Assembly (NCBI GenBank): GCA_963921825.1
Contig: OY997589.1
Coordinates: forward strand, 51,702,546-51,766,545
DNA length: 64,000 bases
Source: Erodium maritimum
Lineage: Eukaryota; Streptophyta; Magnoliopsida; Geraniales; Geraniaceae
Direction of reading: 5' to 3'
The notes under the pieces: model-generated
Seen by the model: only the letters and a program-made list of their open reading frames with translations
Databases searched by the model: none
What the model was told of the DNA's origin: nothing
Made by a program: the position numbers and the translations under genes
Part shown: one piece after another, positions 33,911-44,375 of the stretch
How the letters are laid out: each line of letters opens with the position of its first letter
Position numbering within the stretch: the stretch's first letter is position 1

Positions 33911-34189
33911 CCTAGCTGCTTTTCCTACAGGTACTGTTCGTGGGACGGACCAGGTGAGCTCTCGAAGCTTGTGGAGCTGGGAGCGGAGTCCGGGTTTTTA
34001 CTTTTGGTCTAGCGACGGATACCTCGCCTTTTTGTCTGCTTGTGGGACGTTTTATTTGAATTGTATTTATCCTTTTGTTGAACTAAACTGGTGTTGTAAA
34101 GTATTTTAATGAATTTGTTTTCAAAGTGCTTTCTTAATTTAAACGTTCGCGTCCCGAGTTCGGTTTACTGAAATTGGGGCGTGACAGCT

Positions 34190-34201
34190 TGGTATCAGAG
34201 C
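34190..34201 (+). other. Element C primer-binding site (initiator Met tRNA)
   Basis: TGGTATCAGAGC three bases after the LTR end, as in elements B and D. Confidence 0.92.
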
Positions 34202-35550
34202 TCGAGGTTTCACACCTCAGACTGTCCGTCAATTAGGTGGGGAGAGTCGAGTCAGTAAAGTCCCGTCGTGCGTTGGGAACGTAGGTCGGGAACCGTGTGT
34301 AAACCCTTAATGTCTTGAGTTTTGTTTTGTCTGTGTGTATGTGCAGTACGGGGCTACTGGCATACTGTTTGTGTGTGCTGTGTGAAACGTTTTTAAGCTG
34401 TCGCGGGTCGACTCAGGAGCGCTCCTGTAGTCGAACGTGACGGTGCTGATGTCAAGTCGGTACAACGTAGTTCGGGGACGCCTGGACCGGGTTGTAACCA
34501 CCTGATGTCAAGAAATGAAGTTTTAATGAAGTAGAGAAAGCTTTAAAAATTTGATTGTTTTGATGTTGTTTGACGCCGTGGGCGTTCGTGTTTGATTGTG
34601 ATTTGCCTTGAGGGCGTGTTTGATTTTGGTTGGCCCGGTGGGCGAGTGTTGTCGTGTTGTCTTTTGGCCGTGTCGGCTCGTGTTTTGGTTGAGTTTGAAT
34701 GCCTTTCTTGGTATGCGAATCGTGGCGCGTGTGTTTGCTGATTGGTAGTCAAGCGTGTGTGTCGTTTAAGGAAAATTTTAGGGTTAAAACAGGTTAAGGT
34801 CCGAGTTAGAACTGAGTTTGGAAAACAGGTCTGCGCGAGTGTCACGGATCCTGTCACGGAACCGTGACGGACAAGAGAGTTCTGGCAAATTTTAGATCTT
34901 CGTCACGACTCCGTGACCCCACCCGTGATGGGGTCTGTCACGAGTCCGTGATCCCTGTCCTTCTTACCGTCTGTTTGTGCAAGTTGAGTGTAGGCTCTGC
35001 GTGGCGGTGTTCACGGTTGTGTTGAGGTATTGAGGTTGTAAGCAATAGTAGTCGCTTATTTGAGAACATAATCCCCATTTCGAGGTTCCCCTTGCATAAA
35101 AGAGTAATTGAGGTGTTAATGACTTGAGTAACGTGACGTGTTGACAATAGGTTTGGGATAGTGATTTTCCCTGACTAGAGTGGTAAGTCCTTGGTGCGTT
35201 ACTAGTATGCCATAATCGAACGGGTGTCCGTGGAGGTGAGCATAACTCTCATCCCCTTTACTACTTTCCCGCAAGGGACGAGTAGCGAACACTGGTTTGG
35301 TTGCGGAAAGTTATAAGTAAGTGCATAAGGGACTGGATGAGGGCTTAGTGTACGTTTATGTGGTTAAACTTGAGATCTCGCTTGCAGATCGTTATAATTA
35401 AAGTATGATTAGCGTGAACGTTGTGGCGTTTAGTAACAAGTGCGTTGGGGTAGACGTAGACCGTGTGAACGTTAGTGTGTTCGAGCTGGTGTCTTCATTT
35501 GAGTTCGCAATTTGAACGTTTGCGTGTATCCGTGCAGAGGATACCTACTT
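34202..35550 (+). other. Element C internal leader with palindrome cluster and second hairpin module
   Basis: No gene. At 34840-34950 several GTCACGG/CCGTGAC dyads occur, one of them the perfect GTCACGGAACCGTGAC. At about 35205-35290 lies a diverged copy of the LTR 3' module: a TATGCC(A/G)TA(A/G)TC-like segment, a hairpin at 35235-35254 and a pyrimidine tract ending CCCGCAAGG. Element D has the same module, element B does not. Confidence 0.6.
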
Positions 35551-36996
35551 ATGGCCCGTGGCAGACGAGGAAGAGCAGGAGCGGCACGGGGACGAGCGCC
35601 CACGCGAGGCCGGCGGGGACGGTCAGCGGGGACACCAGGACGGGTGCCAACCGTTGAGCCCGCCAAGCAAGCGGAGGCACAGGGCACTCTTGTCGGAGAA
35701 GACAGGATAAGCGATGCGGGACCTTCTACGAGCACGCCCAGTGTCCCGCCGGTCGCAGATCCACCCGTCATGACTGCACTGGATGAGCTGACCAGGACAG
35801 TCCAGAGTTTAGTGGCGATCATCGCCAGACGAGAGTCGGCTTCGCCAGCTCCGGAGGCAGCGGCGGTCCCTTTGAGGTCCGTTCAGGCAGAGGACCATAC
35901 GGCCCGTTCCCTGCTGGACTTCCTGAAGCTAGGGATACCTACATTTTCCGGGGAGCCGAACCCCGACCTAGCCGAGAGGTGGCTAGAGCAGGTCACGCGG
36001 GACCTGGATACATCAGGTATCGAAGATGGCCGCCGCACAGTGTCCTTCGCAGCTCACCAGCTGAAGGACAGCGCCTACCACTGGTGGGGGCGTGTGAAGG
36101 ACAGTGTCGGGCACGACTACGACATTTTCCAGGAGTTGTTCATGGCACAGTACTTTCCCGAGTCGGCTCGGCTGGAGCGACATCGACAATTCTTAGAGCC
36201 CGAGCAGGGAGAGATGACAGTGGCACAATACGAGGCCAGGTTCACAGCCTTGGCCAGATTCGCGCCAGAGATGGTGATGACCGAGAAGAACCGTTGCTTG
36301 CGGTTCCAGGGAGGACTGAGTCTGGGGATTCGGAACCAGATCCTCGCCTTGAGACTACGGAAGTACACAGATCTCGTGGACACCGCGGCGACGGTGGAAC
36401 AGGGGATCCGGGATGCGGCCAGGACCCGTGAGGTCCGACAGCGGCCGACCAGCTTCGCAGAGCCGTCCGAGTCACGAGACCCGAGGAGACAAAGGACCAC
36501 AGAGTTTTTTCGACCACATGCTCAGCAGGGTGGACCGAGACAGCTGGGGTCGGTAGCATCAGTGGGGCCAGCCGCCTCAGAGTGGGGGACGACATGTTTC
36601 ACATGTGGGCAGCGAGACCACTTTTATCGAGAGTGTCCGATGGGAGGAGGGCCCGCGGTGCTACCAGCGACCAGCTGGACAGGCCAGGACATGGAGCCGA
36701 GGGCTGACCATAGGAGGTGTTTCCGGTGCCACCAGCTCGGGCACGCCGTTGCAAGGTGCCCTGAGCCGGTTATGGCAACGTTAGCGCGACGACCACAGCA
36801 ATCGTATACCGCGCGGTCGCCCAGAGGCCGCCCCCGTCAGGGTCAGCAGTCGAGGTTTTCGCAGCCGTCGACGAGCGGGCCAACGCCGAGGCAGCAGGCG
36901 CCAGCGGGGAGAATGTACGCGGTTACCGATTCTCGGGCCCCGGGATCCTCTACCTACCACGAGACCTATCAGGGTACGTGTTTATGGTGCTTTTAA
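35551..36996 (+). CDS. gag: Element C Gag, open reading frame without pol
   Basis: Structural protein of the retrotransposon particle, 481 residues from the ATG at 35551. An earlier in-frame TTG at 35512 is not a credible start, and element B has its ATG at the same place. Visible parts: a basic arginine/glycine-rich N-terminus; a retrotransposon gag core about residues 120-280 (around HWWGRVKD, FMAQYFPESARLERHRQF and RFAPEMV); and two CX2CX4HX4C zinc knuckles, CFTCGQRDHFYREC and CFRCHQLGHAVARC. A Q/P/S-rich tail follows, and the frame ends a few codons after the point where the protease would begin. It closely resembles the broken gag of element B. An open Gag without enzymes could package RNA only if pol is supplied in trans. 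Confidence 0.92.
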   Translation: MARGRRGRAGAARGRAPTRGRRGRSAGTPGRVPTVEPAKQAEAQGTLVGEDRISDAGPSTSTPSVPPVADPPVMTALDELTRTVQSLVAIIARRESASPAPEAAAVPLRSVQAEDHTARSLLDFLKLGIPTFSGEPNPDLAERWLEQVTRDLDTSGIEDGRRTVSFAAHQLKDSAYHWWGRVKDSVGHDYDIFQELFMAQYFPESARLERHRQFLEPEQGEMTVAQYEARFTALARFAPEMVMTEKNRCLRFQGGLSLGIRNQILALRLRKYTDLVDTAATVEQGIRDAARTREVRQRPTSFAEPSESRDPRRQRTTEFFRPHAQQGGPRQLGSVASVGPAASEWGTTCFTCGQRDHFYRECPMGGGPAVLPATSWTGQDMEPRADHRRCFRCHQLGHAVARCPEPVMATLARRPQQSYTARSPRGRPRQGQQSRFSQPSTSGPTPRQQAPAGRMYAVTDSRAPGSSTYHETYQGTCLWCF

Positions 36997-37030
36997 TGAG
37001 CGTTGTTTTAAATTTCGCAGGCGAAATTCC

Positions 37031-37046
37031 TTTAAGGGGGGTAGAT
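37031..37046 (+). other. Element C polypurine tract
   Basis: TTTAAGGGGGGTAGAT immediately before the TGTAAAACCC of the 3' LTR remnant. Confidence 0.85.
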
Positions 37047-37083
37047 TGTAAAACCCGCTTCGCTTTAATAGGGTATTAAATTG
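37047..37083 (+). repeat. 37-bp remnant of element C 3' LTR
   Basis: TGTAAAACCCGCTTCGCTTT and the following bases match the 5' LTR start at 31074 with one visible mismatch, then break into satellite within TTGCCTATTAAAG. Confidence 0.88.
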
Positions 37084-38250
37084 CCTATTAAAGTACCCCC
37101 ACAAACCTTGGGAACCCAAAATCGAGACCGTTTGTGATTGAAAAAATATAGTCTTTCATCTAGACATATTGTAATATGTAAGAAACCAGAAGTAACAAAA
37201 TGTTCTTTTTGTTCCTCAAGGGATTCCTATGGGCCTCTAGTTGTGTATGGGCATACATATGCCTATTAAATTACCCCCACCAACCGTGGAAAAACTCAAT
37301 TCGAGACCATTTGGGCTTAAAACAAAATAGCCTCTCATCTGAACATACACTATAATATTTAAGAAGTCAATAGGAGTAACAAATTGATCTTTATGTCCCT
37401 CAAAGGACTCATATGGGCCTCTAGTTGTTTATACATATAGATATGCTTATTAAAGTACTCCCACAAACCTTGGGAACCCAAATCGGAGTCCGCTTGTGAT
37501 TGAAACAATATAGTCTTTCATGTAGACATATTGTAATATGTAAGAAACCAGGAGTAACAAAATGTTCTTTTTGTTCCTCAAGGGACTCCTATGGGCCTCT
37601 AGTTGTGTATAGGCATACATATGCCTATTAAAGTACCCCACCAACCGTGAAAAAACTCAATTCGAGACTATTTGGGCTTAAAAAAAATAGCCTCTCATCT
37701 AAACATACACTATAATATTTAAGAAATCAATAAGAGTAACAAATTGTTCTTTTTGTCCATTAAACGACTCATATGGGCTTCTAGTTGTGTATACAAATAG
37801 ATATTCCTATTAAAGTACCTCAACTACTGTGGGAACCCAATCCGAGACAATTTGGACTCCAAACAAGTTTTTCTCTCATCTAGACATACTATAATATTTA
37901 AGAAATAAATAGGAGTAACAAATTATTCTTTTTTTCCCTCAACGGACTCATACGGGCCTCTAGTTATTTATACACATAGATATGCCCATTAAAGTACTCC
38001 CACAAACCTTGGGAACCCAAATCCGAGTCCGTTTGTGATTGAAACAATATAGTCTTTCATCTAGACATATTGTAATATGTAAGAAACCACGGGTAACAAA
38101 ATATTCTTTTTGTTCCTCAAGTGACTCCTATGGGCCTCTAGTTGTGTATAGGCATACATATGCCTATTAAAGTACCCCACCAACCGTGGAAAAACTCAAT
38201 TCGAGACCATTTGGGCTTAAAACAAAATATCCTCTCATCTAAACATACAC
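37084..38250. repeat. 180-bp satellite array, block 5
   Basis: About 6.5 monomers, with the diagnostic TACGGGCCTCTAGTTATTT type at 37954. It begins inside a monomer at the broken element C end and is cut at 38251 by element D. Confidence 0.93.
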
Positions 38251-40868
38251 TGTCACGCCCCAATTTCAGCGAACCGAACTCGGGAGGCTAACCCACAACC
38301 TCTCCGCTTCACCCGATCCCAGTCGGGTGGTTAGCCACACCCGCGCGTCCTTCCCCCGATCCCAGTCGGGGAGCTAGCCCACAACCCCTCCGCTTCTCCC
38401 GATCCCAGTCGGGAGGCTAGCTACACCACACAACCTCCACCAGTAACCAGTAACCAATCACAATCACAAACAAGTTCAAACAGACAGTGACGACACCGGT
38501 GACAACTCCACAGGCACTCAAGGCCAACAAAACACCGACAACCAAACACAGGTTCAACAACCCTACGGGCCCTCATGGCCACCCAAGACACCAACGATAA
38601 AGTACGGGTTCACAACCCCACGGGCACTCACGGCCACCCAAAACACCGAAACGACAACACGGGCTCTCATGGCCACCCAAGACTCTGCAATAAATAACAC
38701 GGGCTCTCAAGGCCACCCAGACTTGACAAATAATTAACACGGGCTCTCAAGGCCACCCAAACTCAACAACAATTAACACACAACAACCTCCGGGCATGGT
38801 CATATGCCTCCAGTACTCCTAATATCGACAAGTTCACAAACAACCTCCGGGCATGGTCATATGCCTCCAGTAAAACAGTTAACGCTAAGTTCTCTGCTCC
38901 TACGACACTACTAAGTGTCACATGCATTTCCGATAATTACTAAGTCCCCGTAACATGCTTTTCTAATAAACGCTACAATCTCGTATCATGCTTTTCTAAT
39001 ATTTAAATAAACCTATTCAACCCACGACACCCTAGTGTCACATGCAATTCTACTGTTAACTTTCCCCAGTCAGGGCCGAGATCCGGCTACTTTTCCCTAC
39101 CTCGTAAGCAACTCCAAAAGCGCTCCACTAAACCCGAGATGATCGCAGTCACTCGCCGAGCCTCCCTTTGCCTCGGTCCGCAGCACGATCTAAAAGAACA
39201 CAGATTCAACTCACTTTTAAACTAGTACGAACATGCCAAACTTAAATAAACTCAACGCCCAAACGTAACCCCGACAACGTCGATAAAAGGACCCTTAAAG
39301 GCCCGATTCGCCCGACATGGCGAATCTGCCCGGGTTTTGTAAATTGCTTTCCGGGCTCCCCCTCGATCGGAGCCGGACTCTAAATTCAACACGAAGCCCC
39401 AAATTAATAACGGTTCCACCGTTAAGTTAACGGCTACAGTTTGTCCAGTTTAGATTCGACAGTTGTCGTTTACACTCGAGCGGGATAAAAGTCGGGTTAC
39501 GACGGATCAGGTTCGAGCACCCGCGCACCGAACCCAGGTTTGATCTAAACCCAGTTTAAACCCGTTTTTAACTTAAAACCGTCGTCGAACTCCCTTGCTT
39601 TAATTAATTCCGTCTTTGATTTTAAAACAAACGGTTTCCTTCTGCTCGTTTCCAAACTCGAGATTTTTGGTCCAAAACCCTTATAAAGCCGATCGGCTTC
39701 GTTTCCCTTTTTCGATTTAATCTTAACTATCGACTTTCGTTTTAAAACCCGTTAAACTTAACCGATCTAGTTTTTATCAAGAAGCGTTTTACGTCCAAAT
39801 TACACAGATCGCCCTTTTGTTTTAATTCCGATTTTTATTTTAAAACTGATTTTCCTTTTTAATCACAAAACCGACATCTTTTGTGTTTTCCTTTTTGGGA
39901 TTGATTTTCAAAAGTTCCATTCACAACAACACTTTGAATCCGAAATCGTTTTATTTCCATTTCCAAATCTGGAGTTACAGGCTCGAAACAAAACAAACAA
40001 CAACGAAAACGAACGGTACAGAAATTAAACCGGCCGCCAGCGAAGACGTCGTCGGCGACTAAACCCCCAGGAACGAACCTCACTGTGGAGGAAAGGAAGC
40101 GACCGGGCGGTGCACGGCGGAGCATCTCGCCCGTCCCAGATCTGGACAGAGAAGAACAGGCTGTCCCGGATCTGAGTTCGCGCGGGCGAAACTGCCACGG
40201 CTCGGGAGAGGGCGTGGCCGGCGACGGCGAGGCAGCTCCGGCCTCGCTACCATCGAGGACGGCGGCGGCGGCTACGGCACCGTGAGGGAGGCGAGAGGAG
40301 CTCGGGGACGGCGCCGTGGCTGGACGGAGACGAGGATGGGGCTCGGTGGCCGGACTCGGGAGCGGTGGCGCCGTGGCTGGACAGAGACGAGGAGGGGGCT
40401 CGGAGGCCGGACGGAGAAGGAAGGGAGACGGGGGCGGCGCTGGGACGTGAGGGAAGAGGAAGGGGGAAGTGGTGGTCGCCGTGGTTGAACGGGGGTCGGA
40501 GACGGCGAGGAAGGGAGGTCGGCGTGGGGTTCGAAGAAGACGAAGGCGAAGGAGGGAGGGAGGGAGTCGGGTTCGGCTGCGGGAGGAAGTAGGAGAGGGG
40601 ATCTAGGGTTTCAGACTCAACCCTCCCTCTTATACCCGAGCCCAACCGGGCCTGGGCTTCTTGCCTGGCACACGGGCCTGGCGAAGTGGGCCGCACGGCC
40701 CAAAACGGGGCTTGACTGGGGCCTGCTCGGCCTGGCCTGATCTGGCTTCTTTTTTTTCTTTTTTTTTTTTCGCAAACGATCACCAATTTCAACTCGATTT
40801 TCCAACCTCTACATTTCAAGACAATAAAATTTAATACTTTTCTTCTTTTAATTTAGCCGGTCTTTACA
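38251..40868 (-). repeat. Element D left LTR with internal deletion
   Basis: 2618 bp against 3178 bp for its partner. After TGTCACGCCCC it jumps within about 35 bp to the hairpin array. The segment present at about 44410-44970 is missing, and the joint falls in the shared TCGGGA. The conserved hairpin and the 3' splice-like site were lost with it. It differs from the right LTR at roughly 20 sites by eye, a little under 1%. TATAA lies at 40630-40634. Confidence 0.9.
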
Positions 40869-40884
40869 ATCTTCCCCCCTTAAA
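40869..40884 (-). other. Element D polypurine tract (first copy)
   Basis: On the minus strand, TTTAAGGGGGGAAGAT precedes the LTR. The second copy is at 47554-47569. Confidence 0.8.
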
Positions 40885-40919
40885 TAAATTTCTTCCTCGA
40901 AATTTTAAACAGACGTACT

Positions 40920-42960
40920 TCGGGAGTCGAACCGGTGGGGGTGCTTCGCGCGATCCTAGTCCTCGCGTTCCCCAGTCGACTCAGACTCGTGGTGTCGCCA
41001 CAACACCAGTTCTAAGCGGACAACCTTTCCGCACAGGACCTGCTCTCGTGGATCCCTTTCCCACATCGGTTTCTCCTTATACGGTACATCACCCGTTACC
41101 TCGACCTCTGCCCACTCATTGACGTACTCAAAACCTTGAAAGGCCCGATACACCGCGGGGCTAACCCGCCTCCGCCGCGGTTGAAACGCATTAGTCCGCC
41201 CTTCGGACTCACCTCCAGGGATACGTGACCACTGATTCCTGACTCGAGAGGTTGGCGTCGTCAGTCAGCATAACTTTTGCTGACTCTACGCGGTCTACAA
41301 CCGCTCACGCTTTGGCACGACCGACTCAGCTGTCTCTCGGTCCAGTTCTAGACCCAGGAACCTCTTATCTCGCCCTTCCGCCCAGCACACGGGCGATCGA
41401 CACGGCCTACCATACAACGCTTCGAACGGTGCCATCATGATACTGACCTGAAAGCTGTTGTGGTGGGCGAACTCGGCTAATCGCTCACGAAACCAATCGT
41501 GACGTGCCCCCATTTCCACTGTGCAACCTGCAGTGGCTGCAATAAGCCAGCGGGACGCTGTTGTTCGGCTTTCACATGCCGACGAGTGAGGCATCGCGAT
41601 ACTAACTCCGTGACCGCTCTCCGCATCCCGCTCCACTAGACATGCCACCTGATGTCGCGCTCCTCTTAGTGCTATTCACGTGCACTGTTAGACGCGAAAG
41701 CTGCGACTCTCGTAGCTCGTCGCCTCCGCCGTCACGCGGTATGTACAAACCTCCACGATACCGTAACTCCCAATTAGTACAACGATCCCAGCCCTCGGCG
41801 TCCGTACCGCCGGCAACTATCTCCCGGATCCTGTCGTCCAGAAAACACCACCGCAAACTGATTTAAGAACAGCCGAACTATACTGTTCATCCGGTCCAAG
41901 AACGCTGCAGGTGCGTTCGGTAGTTCAGAGTCATCACCCAGAACTCGTAAAGTTCATAGCATGTCCGGAATGCAGTCCTTGCGACGTCCCCCTCTCGGAC
42001 TCGCAGCTGTTAGTATCCGGATCGCAGGTCGATCTTCGAGAAATACGTCGACCCTCTCAACTGGTAGAACAAGTCATCAATTTTCGGCATCGGGTATCGG
42101 TCATTCACCGTAACCCGGTTCAGTTTCCGGTAGTCCATGCACATCCGAAGCTCTCCACTCTTCTTCTTCACGAAGGGTGCTGGCGCTCCCCACGGCGATG
42201 TGCTCGGACGAATAAGCCCCTTCTCCCGAAGTTCTTCGAGCTGACTCTTCAGTTTGGTCAACTCGGCTGGCGCGAACCTGTAAGGCGCCATCGATAACGC
42301 TGCCGTTCCCGGCACCATGTCAATCCCGAACTCCACCTCACGAACTGGTGGCAACCCGCTCAATTCCTTAGGAAAGACCTCGGGGAACTCGCACGCCACT
42401 CGCGGTAATTCTCGGCTCTGCTCGGTCGATACTTCCTTTACTGCAGACAAGCCGACAGGAGAAACTCGCTCCTACCGCCCAGAATACCCGAACCTTTCGT
42501 GTTGCCTGTTGACACCGTCACTCGTCGCCGGTAACAGTCGATAATGACTTGGTACTTCGCTCGTCAATCCATTCCCCGGGATCACGTCAAGGCGGTCATT
42601 TCCTGGGTATCCTTCCCACGGATACACGCACAAGCTCAGTCGTTGCTGAAACTCACGGACCCTCGCGGTCTCTCTAAGACCTCGCTCCACTATCGTCGTC
42701 GTGCCTACCAACTCCGAACATACCCGATCTGCGGGTTGAGGAGCCATCTCTCGAACCTCCTGTACCGGTTCGCTTCTCTAACTCCGCAAGCACGACAGAC
42801 CCTAGTCAACACCACCCCACCACCAACCGGCGTGTCACGACGCAGGGGTGGACTCAACGGCTCCAAACTCAGCCCCAACCTCTCAGCACAACTCGACGAA
42901 CAAACGAGTGTGATAACCCGACATCCAATGAAACTGACGCCCAAAACGGAAACCGAACGC
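40920..42960 (-). pseudogene. Element D pol remnant, deleted and scrambled
   Basis: Recognisable pieces in sense order: protease start ([15 protein letters not shown], about 42944-42790, with the DTG lost); a fragment like the C-terminal part of gag (IVERGLRETARVREF, about 42740-42640); a copy of the pre-gag leader (GTATCCGTG...GGATACC, about 42640-42605); the end of the protease; then reverse transcriptase to KIDLRSGY (42450-42010), where TAC has become TAA. The FVDD site and RNase H are deleted, joining the reverse transcriptase to the integrase zinc region (41856-41602). The integrase DDE core is also missing (41648-41295), and a damaged chromodomain remains at 41153-40956. Nothing here can encode a working enzyme. 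Confidence 0.85.
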
Positions 42961-44360
42961 CCACTCCATTAGTCACCCTGGTAAGGTCTAGTGTAACCCT
43001 CACACGGTCCTCTAGGCATTACTTGTAACTTTCCGCAACCAAACCAGTGTTCGCTACTCGTCCCTTGCGGGAAAAGTAGTAAAGGGGATGAGCGTTATGC
43101 TCACCTCCACGGACACCCGTTCGATTATGGCATACTAGTAAAGCACTAAAGACTTATCGATCTAACCAGGGCAAACCACTACCTCAGAACCTGATGCCAA
43201 ACGTCACACTGCTCACGCTAACAACACCTCAAGTACTCGCTCAAGTAAGATAAACCTCGACACGGGAATCACGTCCTCGATTCAGTAAAACACTATTGTT
43301 CGCAACCTCAAAACTCCAATTACCCGATCACGTAGGGAAACCTCAAGACGGGGAACACGCTCTCAACTAAGCAAGCACCATTGCCCACACTATTAAAACT
43401 TCAAAGGTAATAATACGTAAGCGAGAAACCTCAATTAAACTGCACAAACGCACACTAAGTCGCGCAACGACAAACTTAACCGTACAACGAAACAACCACG
43501 AAACAATTGAAACCGGCTTACAGTACCGGGCCGGTACACGACCCCTGCCATGCCACTCTCCGGGCCGGTAACCTGGCCGGGCCGTGCCCCCTACCGGGCC
43601 GGAACCCAAAACCTGCCGGGCCCCTTACCGGGCCGGCGCCTAATACCTACCGTACCCCTTACCGGGCCGGCAACTAAAACGTCCCAAACCACCTACCGGG
43701 CCAAACCAGTGACCCCGATAATGTAGCGGTAAAGATTTTGCCCTACTTACACCCGATATGTCTACCCTAGGGCATTCCTAACCTTCCCGGCTAATAGCGA
43801 CCTGTACTCAAGTACGTCGCAGACAACGACCACCAAAACAGCAAACACACGCGCCACGACTCACAGACAAATCAAGTCATTCAACCTCAACCAAAACACA
43901 AGCCGACACGGTCAAACAACAACACAACAACACTCGCCCACCGGGCCAACCAAAATAAAAACCCGCCCACAGGGCCAAGCAGAATCAAATACGCCCTCAG
44001 GGCCAATCAAATTTTAAAAACTTTCTCCACTTCATTAAAAACCTCAATTCTTGACATCAGGTAGTTACAACCCGGTCCAGGCGTCCCCGAACTACATTGT
44101 ACCCACTTGACATCAACACCGTCACGCTCGACCACAGGGGCGCCCCTGAGTCGAGTCGCGACAGTTTAAAAACATTTCACGCAGCAACACACAAACACTG
44201 TGCCAGTAACCCCGTACTGCACAAGCACATAACAAAGACATGACTCTAGTCCTAACGGGTCTACACACGAGTTCCGACTTGAGTACCTAACGCACGACGG
44301 GACACTACTGACTCGACTCTCCCACCTAATTGACGTGCAGTCCGAGGTGTGAGACCTCGT
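42961..44360 (-). other. Element D internal leader, gag absent
   Basis: Sequence between the primer-binding site and the pol remnant. It contains the second hairpin module (GGATGAGCGTTATGCTCACC at 43085-43104, plus strand), like that in element C, and a CCGGGCCGG-rich minisatellite at about 43525-43720. No gag core or zinc knuckle is visible. Confidence 0.7.
43525..43720. repeat. CCGGGCCGG minisatellite
   Basis: Degenerate repeats of about 45-50 bp, each with the palindromic TACCGGGCCGG core. They occupy about the same leader position as the GTCACGG dyads of element C. Confidence 0.75.
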
Positions 44361-44372
44361 GCTCTGATACCA
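44361..44372 (-). other. Element D primer-binding site (initiator Met tRNA)
   Basis: TGGTATCAGAGC on the minus strand, three bases inside the right LTR. This is the only primer-binding site of the compound element. Confidence 0.9.
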
Positions 44373-44375
44373 AGC

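Larger units (their letters stand above)
31074..34186 (+). repeat. Element C 5' LTR
   Basis: 3113 bp, TGTAAAACCCGC to GGGGCGTGACA. It contains poly-A and (AT)n at 31151-31182, a TATA box at 31246, a CT-rich leader, the GGAGGCAT and GAGAGCCCG arrays, a subfamily-specific array at 33355-33575, and the conserved hairpin at 33893-33910 followed by TTTTCCTACAG ending at 33930. The 260-codon frame at 31264-32046 is CT-rich low-complexity sequence whose ATG precedes the expected transcription start, so I do not call it a gene. Confidence 0.93.
31074..37083 (+). mobile_element. Gag-only Gypsy derivative (element C) with a truncated 3' LTR
   Basis: It has a 5' LTR of 3113 bp (31074-34186), a primer-binding site, a 1.35-kb leader, an open gag, a polypurine tract and the first 37 bp of a 3' LTR that stops against satellite at 37083/37084. 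All of pol is absent: sequence just after the gag-protease boundary joins directly to the segment next to the polypurine tract. This matches the known plant class of non-autonomous TR-GAG elements (terminal repeats plus GAG). Because the 3' end is lost, the target-site duplication cannot be tested. The 3' junction shares the bases TGC between LTR and satellite, suggesting end-joining or a later deletion. Confidence 0.9.
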
